From Tetracentron sinense (taxonomy: Eukaryota; Streptophyta; Magnoliopsida; Trochodendrales; Trochodendraceae), in assembly GCA_015143295.1 (NCBI GenBank), contig JABCRI010001478.1:1-64000 (forward strand): a stretch of DNA of 64,000 nt, written 5' to 3'. Below, piece by piece: positions 21,432 through 32,440 of this stretch (positions are counted from its first letter, which is position 1; each line of letters opens with the position of its first letter). The notes under the pieces were generated by a model. The model worked only from the letters and a program-made list of their open reading frames with translations. It was not told the origin of the DNA and did no database searches. Both the position numbers and the translations under genes were made by a program.

Positions 21432-22168
21432 GAGGAGCTTAGAGAAGATGGGTATACCCGTAGGGGTTCATCCTACCTATGACAAAGGTAGGTGAACACC
21501 ATGTTTAGTTCGGTTTACACTAAGCACCAACAAGGAAAGCAAGTAACTCCCCTGGAACTAACCAGGGGCTCACAATATTATAATAAAAGGAAAAAGTGGG
21601 GAGGGGTAGGGCCCTACCCTGTGCTCTATTTTCTTGCCAAAGAAGGTGGCCTGTGCACGATGGTGGTGCACACTGGTAGTGCTACACGAACAGGGGAGGC
21701 TTTGAGGGATGCTTTAGCAGATGCTAATGAAGATCACAGAGGCTTAGGACAGGCTTAGAAGGGTTTGTGATTCAACAGGGATTCAACTAGGATTTTTTAG
21801 ATTTTTGCAAACCGTTTCTACGGTTGAGGGTGTTGTGGTTTTATAGGAGAAACACTAGGGGACCTAGGGTGGAGTGTGCAGGGCATTTGCAGTGCTGCAA
21901 ACTTGAAACTCGCATAATGGTGGTAGAGGATCTACCGCCATTAGTAAAACAAGCAAAACCAGTAATGTCGGTAAATGATTTACCAACATTATGAGATTTG
22001 AATGAAATGGGCCTGACCCATGCACACTCAGGCTTGGAAGTTTAGGCTTAGGGTTTTTGGGCCTTATGTGCCTAGTTTAAGGTTTCAGGCCCTATAGGCC
22101 ATGGATTTTTAGGGTTCAAGCCCTAAGGGCTCTAGGGCTAGGCTAGGGTCACCTAGGGCTAGGGTTTT
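21432..22168 (-). mobile_element. Tat/Ogre 3' LTR, left piece
   Basis: Matches about 57000-57800 of the right Ogre LTR, with shared words such as GGCTCACAAT and GCCCTACCCTG and the run of GGGTTTAGG-like text. It is bounded by the Tekay-2 LTR on the left and by the Copia-B insertion on the right. The last five bases (GTTTT, 22164-22168) are one copy of the Copia-B target duplication. The 88-codon frame at 21492-21758 lies in this LTR and is not a gene. Confidence 0.8.
22164..22168. repeat. Target site duplication of Copia-B (left)
   Basis: GTTTT directly before the LTR start, matched by GTTTT at 44422-44426 after the right LTR. It shows that Copia-B is one insertion event. Confidence 0.9.
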
Positions 22169-22940
22169 TGAAAAATCAATTCGGTGAACCTCAAATCAAG
22201 GTTTGAGTTGAGAACTCACAAAGTCAAGGGGATGGTTAGGTTTTCTTATAAGTCTATCTACCATTTTTATGTTTTAACAATTAAGTTTATTAATTAAAGG
22301 GATGATAAAGTTAAAGTGTGGAATAAGGAAAACAATCAAGTCACAACACAAGGATTTTTACGTGGAAACCCTTCCGGGAAAAACCACGGGACCCAGTCCA
22401 ACCATGAGAATCCATTAAGACAAAGTAAACAAGAACTTACAAGACTCGAACTTGACTTGACTCCTTCGAACTCGACACTACGATCCTTCAGTTCTTAGTC
22501 CTCCACGCCTAGAAAATTCACCATGTACTCTCAAGTCCTGTGATCAACTGCAGCCGTTTGTACTTCTCTTTGTGTTTCAAAAACAGTCCACGATCTTCAA
22601 ATCGATCTCTGTCAATGACGGCTTTGGATTCCACCGACCAATTCACACATCCACAATCCGTCTCGAATCGATCTACTTTGTAAAGGCTCCAGAACACTCC
22701 GGTCAAGGTTTTCTATCTAGAACGGGTTGATGGTTTGATAGAAATCAATATCTCGATGGACTCCTTCAATGCAAGTCCAAACAAGCAAAATTGTAGTTTT
22801 AGGCTTGCAAACTCTAGGTTGAAGGAAGCTAACCAAGGAGAGGATAACAATAATATTCCAGAGCTTTTATAAACTCTAGAAGGAGTTAAAAACCCTCTCT
22901 ATACTCTCCCAAAGTTGTTCCCCATGAACTAGATGAGTTC

Positions 22941-22950
22941 TATATAAATA
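22941..22950 (-). promoter_or_regulatory. TATA box of Copia-B LTR (left)
   Basis: The minus strand reads TATTTATATA in CCCTATTTATATAGAAC. It lies about 100 bp after the GTCGAC palindromes in the transcription direction and is conserved at 43688-43697 in the other LTR. Confidence 0.65.
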
Positions 22951-23050
22951 GGGAACACAATTCAATGTTTAGAAGTTACTAAAAGTTGGTTTAAAAACTC
23001 AAAATAGGCAAAAAAACGACTAAGGAAGGAATTTTAACAAAAATCCATAT

Positions 23051-23205
23051 CAGGGTCGACCCTGGGAGATGGTTTGGATGACCAAAGTGTACCTTTCGGT
23101 TGATTGAATCATCCTCCAGGTTCGACCTCCAAAAAACCAACTCTCTGGTCATTTTTCCCATACAAAATTTTGTATACCCAGGGTCGACCCTGAGATGCAA
23201 ACCTG
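23051..23205 (-). repeat. GTCGAC-palindrome cassette in Copia-B LTR (left)
   Basis: Copies of CAGGGTCGACCCTG and decayed variants flank a block (CAACTCTCTGG at 23138, then CCCATACAAAATTTTG) that matches the block in the Copia-A and Tekay cassettes in the same transcriptional orientation. The surrounding palindrome sequence is different. Confidence 0.85.
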
Positions 23206-23655
23206 AAATTAAAAATTTGTTTTTGGGTCTTGTACCCTTCACAAAAATTTTATCTCTTTTCGACGCGGTCGTTTTGACATATTATGGAGCAAAATCTGAG
23301 CTATGGTTTGGGAGATATGCCCAAAACAAGCAACCTTGGTTTTTTGAAAAATTTCAGAATTTTTAAGTTGTTTTGCACTACTTATCTCACCACTTAGGGT
23401 CCGTATGATTAGTCTAGGTCACTCACCACCTAAGGTATGATATTAGGATTATTCTAAGTCAATTTCCACCTATGGTAGTATGGTATCTAGGTCACTTACT
23501 ATCCTATAAAGGAAATGATCAACAGAGACTTCAACGGGTCTTCTACTTCACTAGTTGTAGATGATTGACGGCAATGACACAAGACCCACTCCTAGACACC
23601 TAGACTCACTTGTTTTGACAACGGAATATGCCAATACAAAAACATGGACTTTACA

Positions 23656-23667
23656 ATCTCCCCTTTT
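23656..23667 (-). other. Copia-B polypurine tract
   Basis: The minus strand reads AAAAGGGGAGAT after GGAATTGCC, directly before the LTR start TGTAAAGTCC. This is nearly the Copia-A tract and fixes the minus orientation. Confidence 0.9.
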
Positions 23668-25695
23668 GGCAATTCCGTGGCAAAACTAAACTGAAGTACA
23701 TGACTTGACACAAACTCACCCAAACACATCAAAACGGTGAATTAGGACATTACATGACTCCAACACTCTTACATGACATCAATTGACAAATCATCTTAAA
23801 TTAATTACCACACTTAAGCTCTTGTCAAGTAAAGTCTGTCTGCTGTAGCCCTGCACCTGCACATGCTCATAAACAAAACACTCAGTGAAGCATGTATGGA
23901 ATATAAAACTAAGTAAGCACAAGTAAAGCAAGGAATGTACTGAACTTGGGACATAATACCCAACATTCTCCCCCTTTTTTGGCACAATTGCCAAAGGTAA
24001 TCATGATGCCAATATCACAAAGAAATATACCAGTTTAACACATGTTCAAATATCAAGGCAATCACAGTACAACCAAACAAATGCAGATACTGAGGGGACT
24101 AAAGAGCGGGGAACAAAATAGAAATATAAAACATAAACTCCCCCTCAACAAATCAAGCACAAACTCCCCCTCAACAACTCAACTTGATCTTCTCCCCCTA
24201 AGATCAAGGATACCACCAAAAGTAGGGCACTTATGCTAGAAAGGCCCATGCCAAACAAAAGGAAACACACAAAAAAATATCACGTGCCACACAAACATGC
24301 ATCAAAAGCATTCCAAGCAGTAGTAATTTAACCTTACAAATCCAATGAAGAACATGATTAGTTAGTCCAACTGAGGATACACATCTAACTAAATCTCACG
24401 GAATACTAAACCATAGCCAATTCACTTAGACACATTTAGTGAACAGTTCAAAAGTGAAGCATTGTGTGTAGTGGTGGTCTGACTAGATACTAGATCCAGG
24501 GCTACTACGCTGACTACTAATATGACTCTCCCTTACTACCGGTCAAGCAAGCTCTCGCTTCCCATAACTTTCCTTCTCTTTTCCCAAACGGATTCTAATC
24601 CTTGATTTCAACCAAGCGTTGTTTTGTCGATGCGATTGGCGATTGGGGTTTTCCCTTTTCTAGTAGTTATCGTGTGAAGCGCCAATGGGAGATTCAAAGC
24701 AAAGTCAGAGGAGAAAACGCCGATTAGGAGATGCACGAATATTTATTTGATGTCTAGTTCCACTGGTTTGCCATGATTCATTAGGTGATATGACATTAAC
24801 CACTAAGGGGACTCCTGAAGACATAAATCTTAGCAGTCAAACCTAGTTAGATCCAGATATATTGATTTTTTTACATTTTGGTGCTCCTTTTCCACTTTAT
24901 TTGACTCAATATTTTTCTTTTATTTTTGGTTAAAGACCTCCAAACATTGTAAGATTTCTTTCGATGATCTTTATCTAATCATATCTTTTCATGCAATGAT
25001 GGCTTTCACACTATCTAGTTAGGAAGTCCTGGCTATTGGCAGTAGGGGCTTTCACTCTAGTGACCCAAATAGATACCTACCGTCCGCCTAGGTAGCCATT
25101 TCATACTGTTTACATCCAATAGTGACTTTCACACTATCCCAGTAGGTAGCCCTTTTCATTGCAACAATTTTAGCTCATGGAGGATACACAAAATGAGGAT
25201 AACTAACAAAATGGTCATTCTAAATTGGTCATCCAAGGTCACACTATTGGGATAAGTCAACCACCTACAGATTGAAAAATAGACCTCTCAACAAAATCAG
25301 TCAGAGTGCATGTGAAATTTTTAAAGCATACACACATGAATAAGTCTCTAACTGTTTAAGGTAAAACCGGTCTAATTTTCAGCCTAACCAAAAGACTATG
25401 CAGGTGATATATCCTCAATCAGCAACAAACTCATGTTCAACCCTAGACAAGTATAGAAATAAAGATCACACAAGGAATGCAGATCATGCAAGTCAAACAG
25501 GGGCAACATGAAAAAAATCTTTTTGGATTTTATGGTTTTTTAATGTTTTTAGATTTATCAAAATAAAGAAAACAGAAAAACATACCAAAGCAAATAAACA
25601 CTAGTAAAAAGAAAGACTACTAGTATACACAAATAGCATAGCACTAGGACAAGATAAAACACTAACAGCACACCCCAGGCTATGACAGGCACGGG
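23668..25695 (-). other. Copia-B 3' internal region without pol
   Basis: Two kilobases with no integrase, reverse transcriptase or RNase H signature on either strand. Parts resemble the Copia-A regions after pol, for example the GTGTGAAAGTCACC-like text near 25110-25150. It holds several purine-rich runs (minus strand GGGGGAG near 23970 and 24130-24200). The element has therefore lost pol and the env-like ORF and could move only with help from a relative. Confidence 0.65.
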
Positions 25696-26136
25696 CTAAG
25701 TGAAACCCTTCAGGTCTTCCTTTCTCACCCAAACGGTTTTAGAAGTTTGATTGACCCTTTGGTCTCTAACCGTTTCAGTTGAGGTAGGTATGACCTTTTG
25801 CCTCTTCCTCATGTTCCTCCTTTTCCAAGATTGAGTCCTAGAATTATGGCAGGCATTATAGTTCTCCCTGCTCCCTCCTCTATATCTAGCATGAGGAGTG
25901 TCATGACCATGCCACTGTCTAGAGTTGTAGGCCATCTTCACACAAAATCTTAGACTTCTCCACTAGGACCTCAACTCTCCTTTGAAGATTCTCATTAAAG
26001 TTGTGTTGGTTCCTTGAACCATGATTGGGCATTCTTCGAAGTTTAGGACATCGAGGCTTAATATGACCCTTCACTCCACAGTTATGACATGTCGGAATGA
26101 ATTTCTGAGTTCAAGGGTCATTCCCTTTAGCAGAGG
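25696..26136 (-). pseudogene. Copia-B gag, C-terminal piece with CCHC knuckle
   Basis: On the minus strand from 26136 down it encodes a gag tail with FIPTCHNCGVKGHIKPRCPKLRRMPNH-like text, including a full C-X2-C-X4-H-X4-C zinc knuckle near 26080. A frame to 25696 (SWKRRNMRKRQ, then VWVRKEDLKGF) follows. It is cut off from upstream gag by the solo Tekay LTR. It corresponds to 10500-10690 of Copia-A. Confidence 0.8.
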
Positions 26137-26141
26137 GCACC
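26137..26141. repeat. Target site duplication of solo LTR (left)
   Basis: GCACC before the LTR start, repeated at 28532-28536 after its end. Confidence 0.9.
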
Positions 26142-26353
26142 TGTAGCACCCCGGATTTTTCTATACTTAATGAATACTGTTTTCATAGCTAATTGGCCTT
26201 CCTCATAGTCTAATTAATAAATAAGAGAGAAATCGAAAATTTTGAAACATCAGAAATATTCATTTTCGAAAGACGAACCCAACGCAAGTTGAATCGTTGA
26301 AATCCGACGAGCGAGTCAAGAGATATGGTCAAAACAGTCCAGACCTACAGAGC

Positions 26354-26537
26354 ACCGATCGCTCGGTCCAGTCAGCGATCGATCGGTCCAAAACCGATCG
26401 ATCGGTATCTATCGCACGGTCAAAGATTTTGTATGGGGAAATTTTCCAGAGAGTAGTTTTTTGACCGGTCGCTCGGCCAGAGTACCGATCGCTCGGTAGG
26501 CAACCGATCGATCGGTCATAACCACCGATCGCTCGGT
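26354..26537 (+). repeat. GATC-palindrome cassette in solo Tekay LTR
   Basis: Same arrangement as Tekay-2: three palindromes, the link TATCTATCGCACGGTC, the AT-rich block at 26425-26455, then four or so palindromes ending ACCGATCGCTCGGT at 26524. It is conserved better than much of the LTR around it. Confidence 0.9.
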
Positions 26538-27533
26538 CTTCGCGTATTTGTAGAAATTTCAGTAAGGGATTTTTCTTCTTTTGGGCGTTAAACCCTTACC
26601 CATAAGGGCTTGCTCGACCCTTTGAGCCCTCATTCACTACACTTAGGGATATTTGAGAGAGAGGGAGAAGAAACTAGGGTTCCAAAGCCCCCTTTCCATT
26701 TGAGAGTAAGATCAAGGGTTTAAGCACCCAAGAGCATCCCTAAAAGCTTGGATTTCGAAAATCCAACCTCAAGCTCGTGTGGGACTCCTTCTCCAAGGTA
26801 GGGCAGCGTTTTCCATGGAAACTTCAAGGGTTTTTTCCACACACCAAGCCTTCTTCAAGCAAGGATCTTTCTTCTTGCAAGTTGGAGCTTCAATCAAGGT
26901 TTCTACCAAGATCAAGCCTTGATCTAAGGTTAGTACACCCTACTAACTTTCCCTAGCAATAACCTAGGTTTTCTAGTGTAAATGGTGATTCTATATATTA
27001 TGCTTTCCTCCCCTATGCATTGTATTAACTCAACAAATATAAACAAGATAAGGGAAATGGAATGAATGTGTGGATGGGAGATTGGATGTGGCGATTGGAT
27101 GCCGAATGTGATGTATGATATGTGTGGGTTGTGAATTGGAAATGGAGGATGGGCATTTACAAATAACAAACTTACCCTTGTGTGTGATTGGATGGAAAAT
27201 ATGCAATTAAAATAAGGAGATGAACTACTAAGGAACAATGTATGTGATGTGTTTGACGAAATGCCTAAACTATGAAACAATGATTTAAATGAAGAAATAG
27301 AAAGGGGCCTTATGCATGTATTCTCATGAATGATGAATGGATTTAAATAAACCATGTTGATTACTCGAATTCGCATATGTATACATTATGAATTGAACAG
27401 TGACATCATATCTCTCTTATTATCCTTATTTCATGATTGTCACAATTGACACGTACACGAGCACGCATGATAGCATGAACCGAGATTTCAAGATGCATAT
27501 GCATATAATAACCAACAAGAAAATATTGCATGT

Positions 27534-27810
27534 CAAGGAGGTTGGTAGCCCAGGGACATTCGGGTACTAGCCTCTGGCTCACAAGAAAACCCCTAAAACA
27601 CCTATTGTCAAGGAGGTTGGTAGCCCAGGAAAAATTCGGGTACTAGCCTCTGGCTCACAAGAAAACTAAACAAGTAATAAAAATCACCTATTGTCAAGGA
27701 GGTTGGTAGCCCAGGGACATTCGGGTACTAGCCTCTGGCTCACAAGAAAACCATACATATCAAGGAGGTTGGCAGCCCAGGGAGATTCGGGTGCTAGCCT
27801 CTGGCTCACA
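27534..27810. repeat. Tandem sub-repeat in solo Tekay LTR
   Basis: Four copies of a unit of about 55 bp (AAGGAGGTTGGTAGCCCAGG, then GGTACTAGCCTCTGGCTCAC), separated by unlike spacers. It stands where the other Tekay LTRs carry the GGGAAGGGAGACCC repeats, so this LTR slot also changes content within the family. Confidence 0.85.
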
Positions 27811-28531
27811 AGTTACAAGATGCAAGGTTACAAGATGATGACAAGACATTCATGCATGCACGCATACATGATTTTTACAATGCATACCGAGTCATGGAAA
27901 CGGGTTTTCAAGCATGAGTTTTATCGGAGTTTTCGTATTCATGCACGCATGTTATGATGATTGTATTGTACCATGCCTCCTACTATTTCTCTTGCGATGC
28001 TATTGCTGCCGTGTACTGTATTCCTGTTGTGGTGCATATTATTGTTATGGTTAGCTAGCAGCTTGTACTCGCTGAGTATTCCATGCTCAGCCGTACTTTC
28101 ATGTCGGCAGGTACCGAGGGAGCCCTCGACCCGGAGCCTTGGGTCGAGGAAGAGTATATAGAGGAGAGAGAGCCGTCTATCCCACTGCAATCTCAGGCGG
28201 ACCGAGACCTTGATGTGTGGCCATACCTCGACTACTGTTGAGGGGAGAGTACGAGAGGGTCTTTTATGTATTTTGACATTTTGATAGGTGGGTTTGTCCA
28301 CCTTAGACTTAGACATGTTTTGTATATATGTTAACTTGGAATACTATTTTGGAAATCTTAGAAGAAAAGAAAAAGTTAGTTTACGCTTCCGCATTTATGT
28401 TTAGCTTCCGCGCTCTGATTAACATTGTTTAGTACGTTAATTATCTTGTTCATGACAGGATGGTTTGGCAGGTACGTATAGTCACGCCTAAAGTATCCCT
28501 AAACTCCTAAGGGGTATTTTGGGGCGTTACA

Positions 28532-28898
28532 GCACCTTTTAGCACCAGGCTCAATGTTCGAAGTGGATGGAGTTCTCTTCACATCTCCACACCTCTGATT
28601 TTGCTCAAGATCAGCTAACTTAATTTCAAGACTTGTCTTTTCATCAAGACAAACATGTAAATCAGATTCAAGAAGCTGAGTCTTGGCAATAGATTTGATC
28701 TTTTTAGACATGGAAAACTGAACCTTTTTTAGCTTTAGGCATTCTTGAAATAGTTCATCGTAGGCTGCGTCAAGGTCTCCCTCAGTATCAGAGTCATTCT
28801 AACTCTCATCATCCTCCTCACCATCACTACAGTGTTGGTTACTCACAACTTACTCATAACTTTTAAAGAAGATTCCTCAATCCCAGATAAGGATGCAG
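28532..28898 (-). pseudogene. Copia-B gag, middle piece
   Basis: The minus strand encodes the coiled-coil part of a SIRE-type Gag (AYDELFQECLKLKKVQ, then MSKKIKSIAKTQLLESDLHVCLDEKTSLEIKLADLEQ) with an acidic stretch before it and stop codons within. It lies between the solo LTR and the CACTA element, which have split one gene into three. Confidence 0.8.
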
Positions 28899-28919
28899 TG
28901 ACACTACAAAAATAAAGGC

Positions 28920-29260
28920 CTGTCACAGCAGACTTTTGAAGGCGGTTACTAAAATCTGCCGCCATATAGAGTATACCACGATGGTATTATAATACCGCCG
29001 TCTATGGCTGTTTTCGGAACAAATATCACGGCGGTTAATTAATACCCGCCGTGTTATATACTATATAGTGGGGGGTTTATCCATAACCGTCATGGTAGGA
29101 TTTCCCTCCACCTATTTCGGTTTCCCGCCTTCTCAACATAGCACGGCGGGTTTTAAAATAACCGTCATGAATATTTAATTAAGGGCGGCGGGAATAAAGA
29201 AACCGCAGTCATAGATTTATATATGACGACGGTAATATTGTAACCGCCGTGATAGGTTTT
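28920..29260. repeat. CACTA left subterminal repeats
   Basis: About ten GGCGGT or ACCGCC-type units in both orientations, with A/T-rich spacers. In En/Spm such subterminal motifs bind TNPA and bring the ends together; here the role is inferred from family knowledge. Confidence 0.8.
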
Positions 29261-29269
29261 TAATAACAC

Positions 29270-30480
29270 CCCGATACTTTCTTCTTTCTTCCTCCCCTTC
29301 TCTTCTGCTCTCCTGCTCTTTGCTCTCCTATGCTCTCTACTCTCCTGTTATCTTGCTCTCCGGCCACTCCACGACCGCCGACCACCTGAACTCGGGCAAC
29401 TCCACGATTTCTAATGACACCTCCGGCAGCATATATCTCCGGTGACCCTTTCTCCCTCAGTGGCCACATTCGGAACGTCCGACGACATCCGAAACCTCCG
29501 GCCAACTATTATCCCCTCTCCACGCTTAGGTAATCCCTCGAAACCCACATCCAAGCCATTTTTTTTTTTTTTTGCTTTCTCTCTTAACTCTCTCTCCCAC
29601 CTCTAGCAGCTCCATGGACAATTAACGGTAGCTCCACCCCTCCACCTCCAGCCATGCTCAAGTTATAAAAAATTTGAATTCTTTTTTATTTCTTGCTAGA
29701 TTTGTTCATGTGAGAGCTTTTTTATTTTTTACTTTTGGTTATCATGGTTTTTTGCTTATGTTATCATGGTTTATTGTAATGGTGATCCCTTTTTTGTATC
29801 ATGGTTTACTATTATCCCTGTTTTATTTTTACTTTTGGTTATCATGGTTTTTTTCTTTTTTTTTTATTCATAGCATAAGTACTCATGATTATGGGAGATG
29901 GAAATAGGTGCCTTGGAAAGGATGTGCTGCCAATCTGATTATTGAAAATTTTTGTTATTGAGAATTCTCCACACTTTGCTAGAACATATACTAACCCCTA
30001 ACCCTAGAAAGTAAAAAAAAAAAAACTTAAACATATTAGTATAAAAAATTATGAGTCCCGATCCTATCAAATTGTGATTGAATTCGGACAGTAACACTCA
30101 CATAACCTCCTTTGAATTCTAGTTAAGAACTTTGAACCATTAGAGTTAATATTTTTTTTCTAAAAACAAAGGTTAGATTGTTGAACCTGTGGGTGTGATT
30201 GAGCTCAGGGAAAGTTCAATCGTGATTGAATATGATGTCAACTCAAAAAAAATATTTAAAGTTTAGGGTCACCTACCCCCATTCCCAATCCTAGAGATCA
30301 ATTCATAGCCAATTGTGATTGGATTTGGGGAGAGTTCAAATGCACCCATCGGCCAACACATGTCCCTTTTAACCCAAATCAATCATGGTTTTGATTAACT
30401 AACCATTGGGGTTCAATAATATCAACTTAAGGTTAATATATATTTCCAAAATCAAGAATATATTTTTTTTTTTCTAAACA
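29270..30480 (+). other. CACTA 5' leader region
   Basis: A CT-rich stretch (29275-29350) and a GC-richer stretch to about 29640 look like promoter and 5' leader of the transposase transcripts. T-rich text follows, including TTATCATGG repeats at 29737-29850. No coding gene is supported. Confidence 0.5.
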
Positions 30481-31270
30481 CCAATGTTAGATAGATGAAC
30501 TCTAGGGGTGAGTGAATCTTAACCATAGTTAGTGGGTATTAAAAGGGACACATGGCGATTTATAGAGATCCTTTAATTGTGGTTAAGCATAATTAACTAA
30601 AGGTTAATATGTTTAATTTTTCCTTAAAAGCAAGGTTAGATGGATTAAACCTAGGGGTGAGTGAATCTTAAGCACAATTAACTGGGTGTTAAAGGGGACA
30701 CGTGGCGGCTTGTAGAGCAACCTTTAATTGTGGTTAAGTATAATCAACCTAAGGTTTTGTTTTTCTTCTAAAAATCAAGGTTAAATGGATGAATCCTAGG
30801 GGTGAGTGAATTTTAACCACAGTTAGTGGGCGTTAAAGGGGACACGTGGCGGCTTATAGAGCTCCCTTTAATTTTGGTTAAGCATAAGCAACCTAAGGTT
30901 TTTTTACTAAAAACCAAGGTTTGATGGATGAACCCTAGGGGTGAGTGAGTTTTAACCATAGTTAGTGGGTGTTAAAAGGGACACATGGTGGCTTATAGAG
31001 ATCCTTTAACTGGTGTTAAACATAATTAACCTAAGATTAATATTTTTTATTATATTTTCTTATAACCAAGGTTAGATTATTGAATCCTGGGGATAAGTGA
31101 ATCTTAACCACAGTTAGTGGGTGTTAAAAGGGACACATGACGGCTTGTAGAGCCCTCTTTAATTGCGGTTTAGCATAACCAACCTAAGGTTATTTTTTTC
31201 TTAAAACTAAGGTTAGATGGATAAACCCTAGGGGTGAGTAAATCTTAATCATAGTTAATGTGTATTCAAG
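30480..31270. repeat. Tandem repeats of about 145 bp in the CACTA 5' region, with G-box motifs
   Basis: Six diverged copies of a unit starting near GGTTAGATGGATGAACCC and containing CTTAACCACAGTTAGTGGG, GGGACACGTGGC and TGTGGTTAAG. Two copies keep a perfect ACACGTGGC (30698-30706 and 30842-30850); others read ACACATGG. Parts recur in the opposite orientation at about 32080-32440. Confidence 0.85.
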
Positions 31271-31272
31271 TA

Positions 31273-31950
31273 CAGTGGACTCTCTTGTAATCAATAACCT
31301 TGGTGGAAAGAAATTATATTAATTATAAGAGAATATTATATATAAGAATCACTATAAAGGTTCATCAAAATTTTCTTTTCATAATTTCTTCTAAATGTGT
31401 GTTTTCCTTATAAGCTTCATGTAGATACAAATGTATAAGGTTAGTATATGGTAATTTCAGTAAGGTAAAGTTAACTCATTTTTCAAAGAGAAGAAAAAAC
31501 ATCATTTATTTTGGCAAGAGACAAAATTAGTTTTGAACTCTGCTATTTGTGGGATTCTCCCTTTAACTTTTGTTAATTATTTTGAAGCTTTCATACAATG
31601 ATTTTTTTTAGTTTTTTCTTTCTAAAATATCTAAAACTTTATAGTTTATATTATGTATATGATAATTAATTATACATAGTCAAAATATTTAAAATAATTT
31701 TATCTCTTTCTCTTCCTGATACCTAAACCATCATAAAGTGTTTATAAGAGACGTATGACTATGTATTAATATAGTATAAAAAAACATCTCTTATAATTAA
31801 TAATATACTAGAACTTTCTTAAAAAATTATTAAATAGCAAGTATAAGAGATTATTAATTATACACTATAGAACCAAGTTGGTTCCTTACAAATTTATTAA
31901 TTATTAGAGATTATTAACTTATAAAATATTAATTATAAGAGGGGCTACTG
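31273..31950. mobile_element. Emigrant-like (pogo-type) MITE
   Basis: The left end CAGTGGACTCTCTTGTAAT and the right end read on the minus strand, CAGTAGCCCCTCTTATAAT, form terminal inverted repeats. TA dinucleotides flank at 31271-31272 and 31951-31952. The ends resemble Emigrant elements (CAGT.. ACCTCTATAAATTAAT). It is A/T-rich, 678 bp, and has no coding capacity. It sits at the end of the tandem repeats in the CACTA 5' region. Confidence 0.75.
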
Positions 31951-32079
31951 TAATAGGGGAAAAATGGGAAAAGGGCAATGTAATTTCATAAACTAGAAGG
32001 GAGGTTTCTGAAATTTCATCAAACCTCAAGGGAGGTGAGTGTAATTTATCTTATAAAAAATTTAACAACAAGGGTAAAA

Positions 32080-32440
32080 TTAAAGCATCCAACCTTGGTT
32101 TTTTAAAAATATCATTAAGATTCACTAACCCTTAATAATTAAAGCATCCAACCTCAGTTTTTCAAAAATATAATAAAATTAATCACAAAGGTTAGTTGAA
32201 AGATAGTTAAAGGGGTGTCATCTTTTAACATCCTTTAAATATGGTTAAGATTCACTAGCCCTTAGTGTTAAAGCATCTAATCCTTAATTTTTATATTTTT
32301 TACAAAATTAATCGTAGGGTTAAAATTTGGTAACCATAGTTGAAAGACACCACGTGTCCCCTTAATTTTCAAATAAATAAAAAAAATAATCGTTGGGTTA
32401 TGAGTGACTCAACACTAAGATTTATCCATCTAACCATCCC
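32080..32440. repeat. Inverted partial copies of the CACTA 145-bp repeat
   Basis: Text such as GGTTAAGATTCACTAGCCCTTA and CACCACGTGTCCCCTTAA is the reverse complement of the 30480-31270 unit. The two blocks could fold together in RNA, with the MITE in the loop. Confidence 0.65.

Larger units (their letters stand above)
22169..23655 (-). mobile_element. Copia-B 3' LTR
   Basis: A 1,487-bp LTR, TGAAAAATCAATTCGG to GGACTTTACA on the plus strand, roughly 95 % identical by eye to 42920-44421 over the part compared. It holds GTCGAC-type palindromes and the AT-rich block (23051-23205) and a TATA box at 22941-22950 read on the minus strand. The minus-strand end CCACGTAAAAATC is shared with Copia-A. 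Confidence 0.95.
26142..28531 (+). mobile_element. Solo Tekay-family LTR
   Basis: A 2,390-bp LTR from TGTAGCACCCCGG to GGGGCGTTACA, flanked by the 5-bp duplication GCACC and with no internal region. It was left by recombination between the two LTRs of a Tekay element. It shares with the Tekay-1/-2 LTRs (opposite strand) the GACGAACCCAACGCAAG region, the CTGAGTATTCCATGCTCAGC region and the GATC-palindrome cassette. It is inserted in Copia-B gag. Confidence 0.93.

Noticed and set aside
29674-29907. Hydrophobic frame (membrane-like) in the CACTA 5' region
   Set aside because: It is produced by T-rich TTATCATGGTTTT repeats; no gene context.
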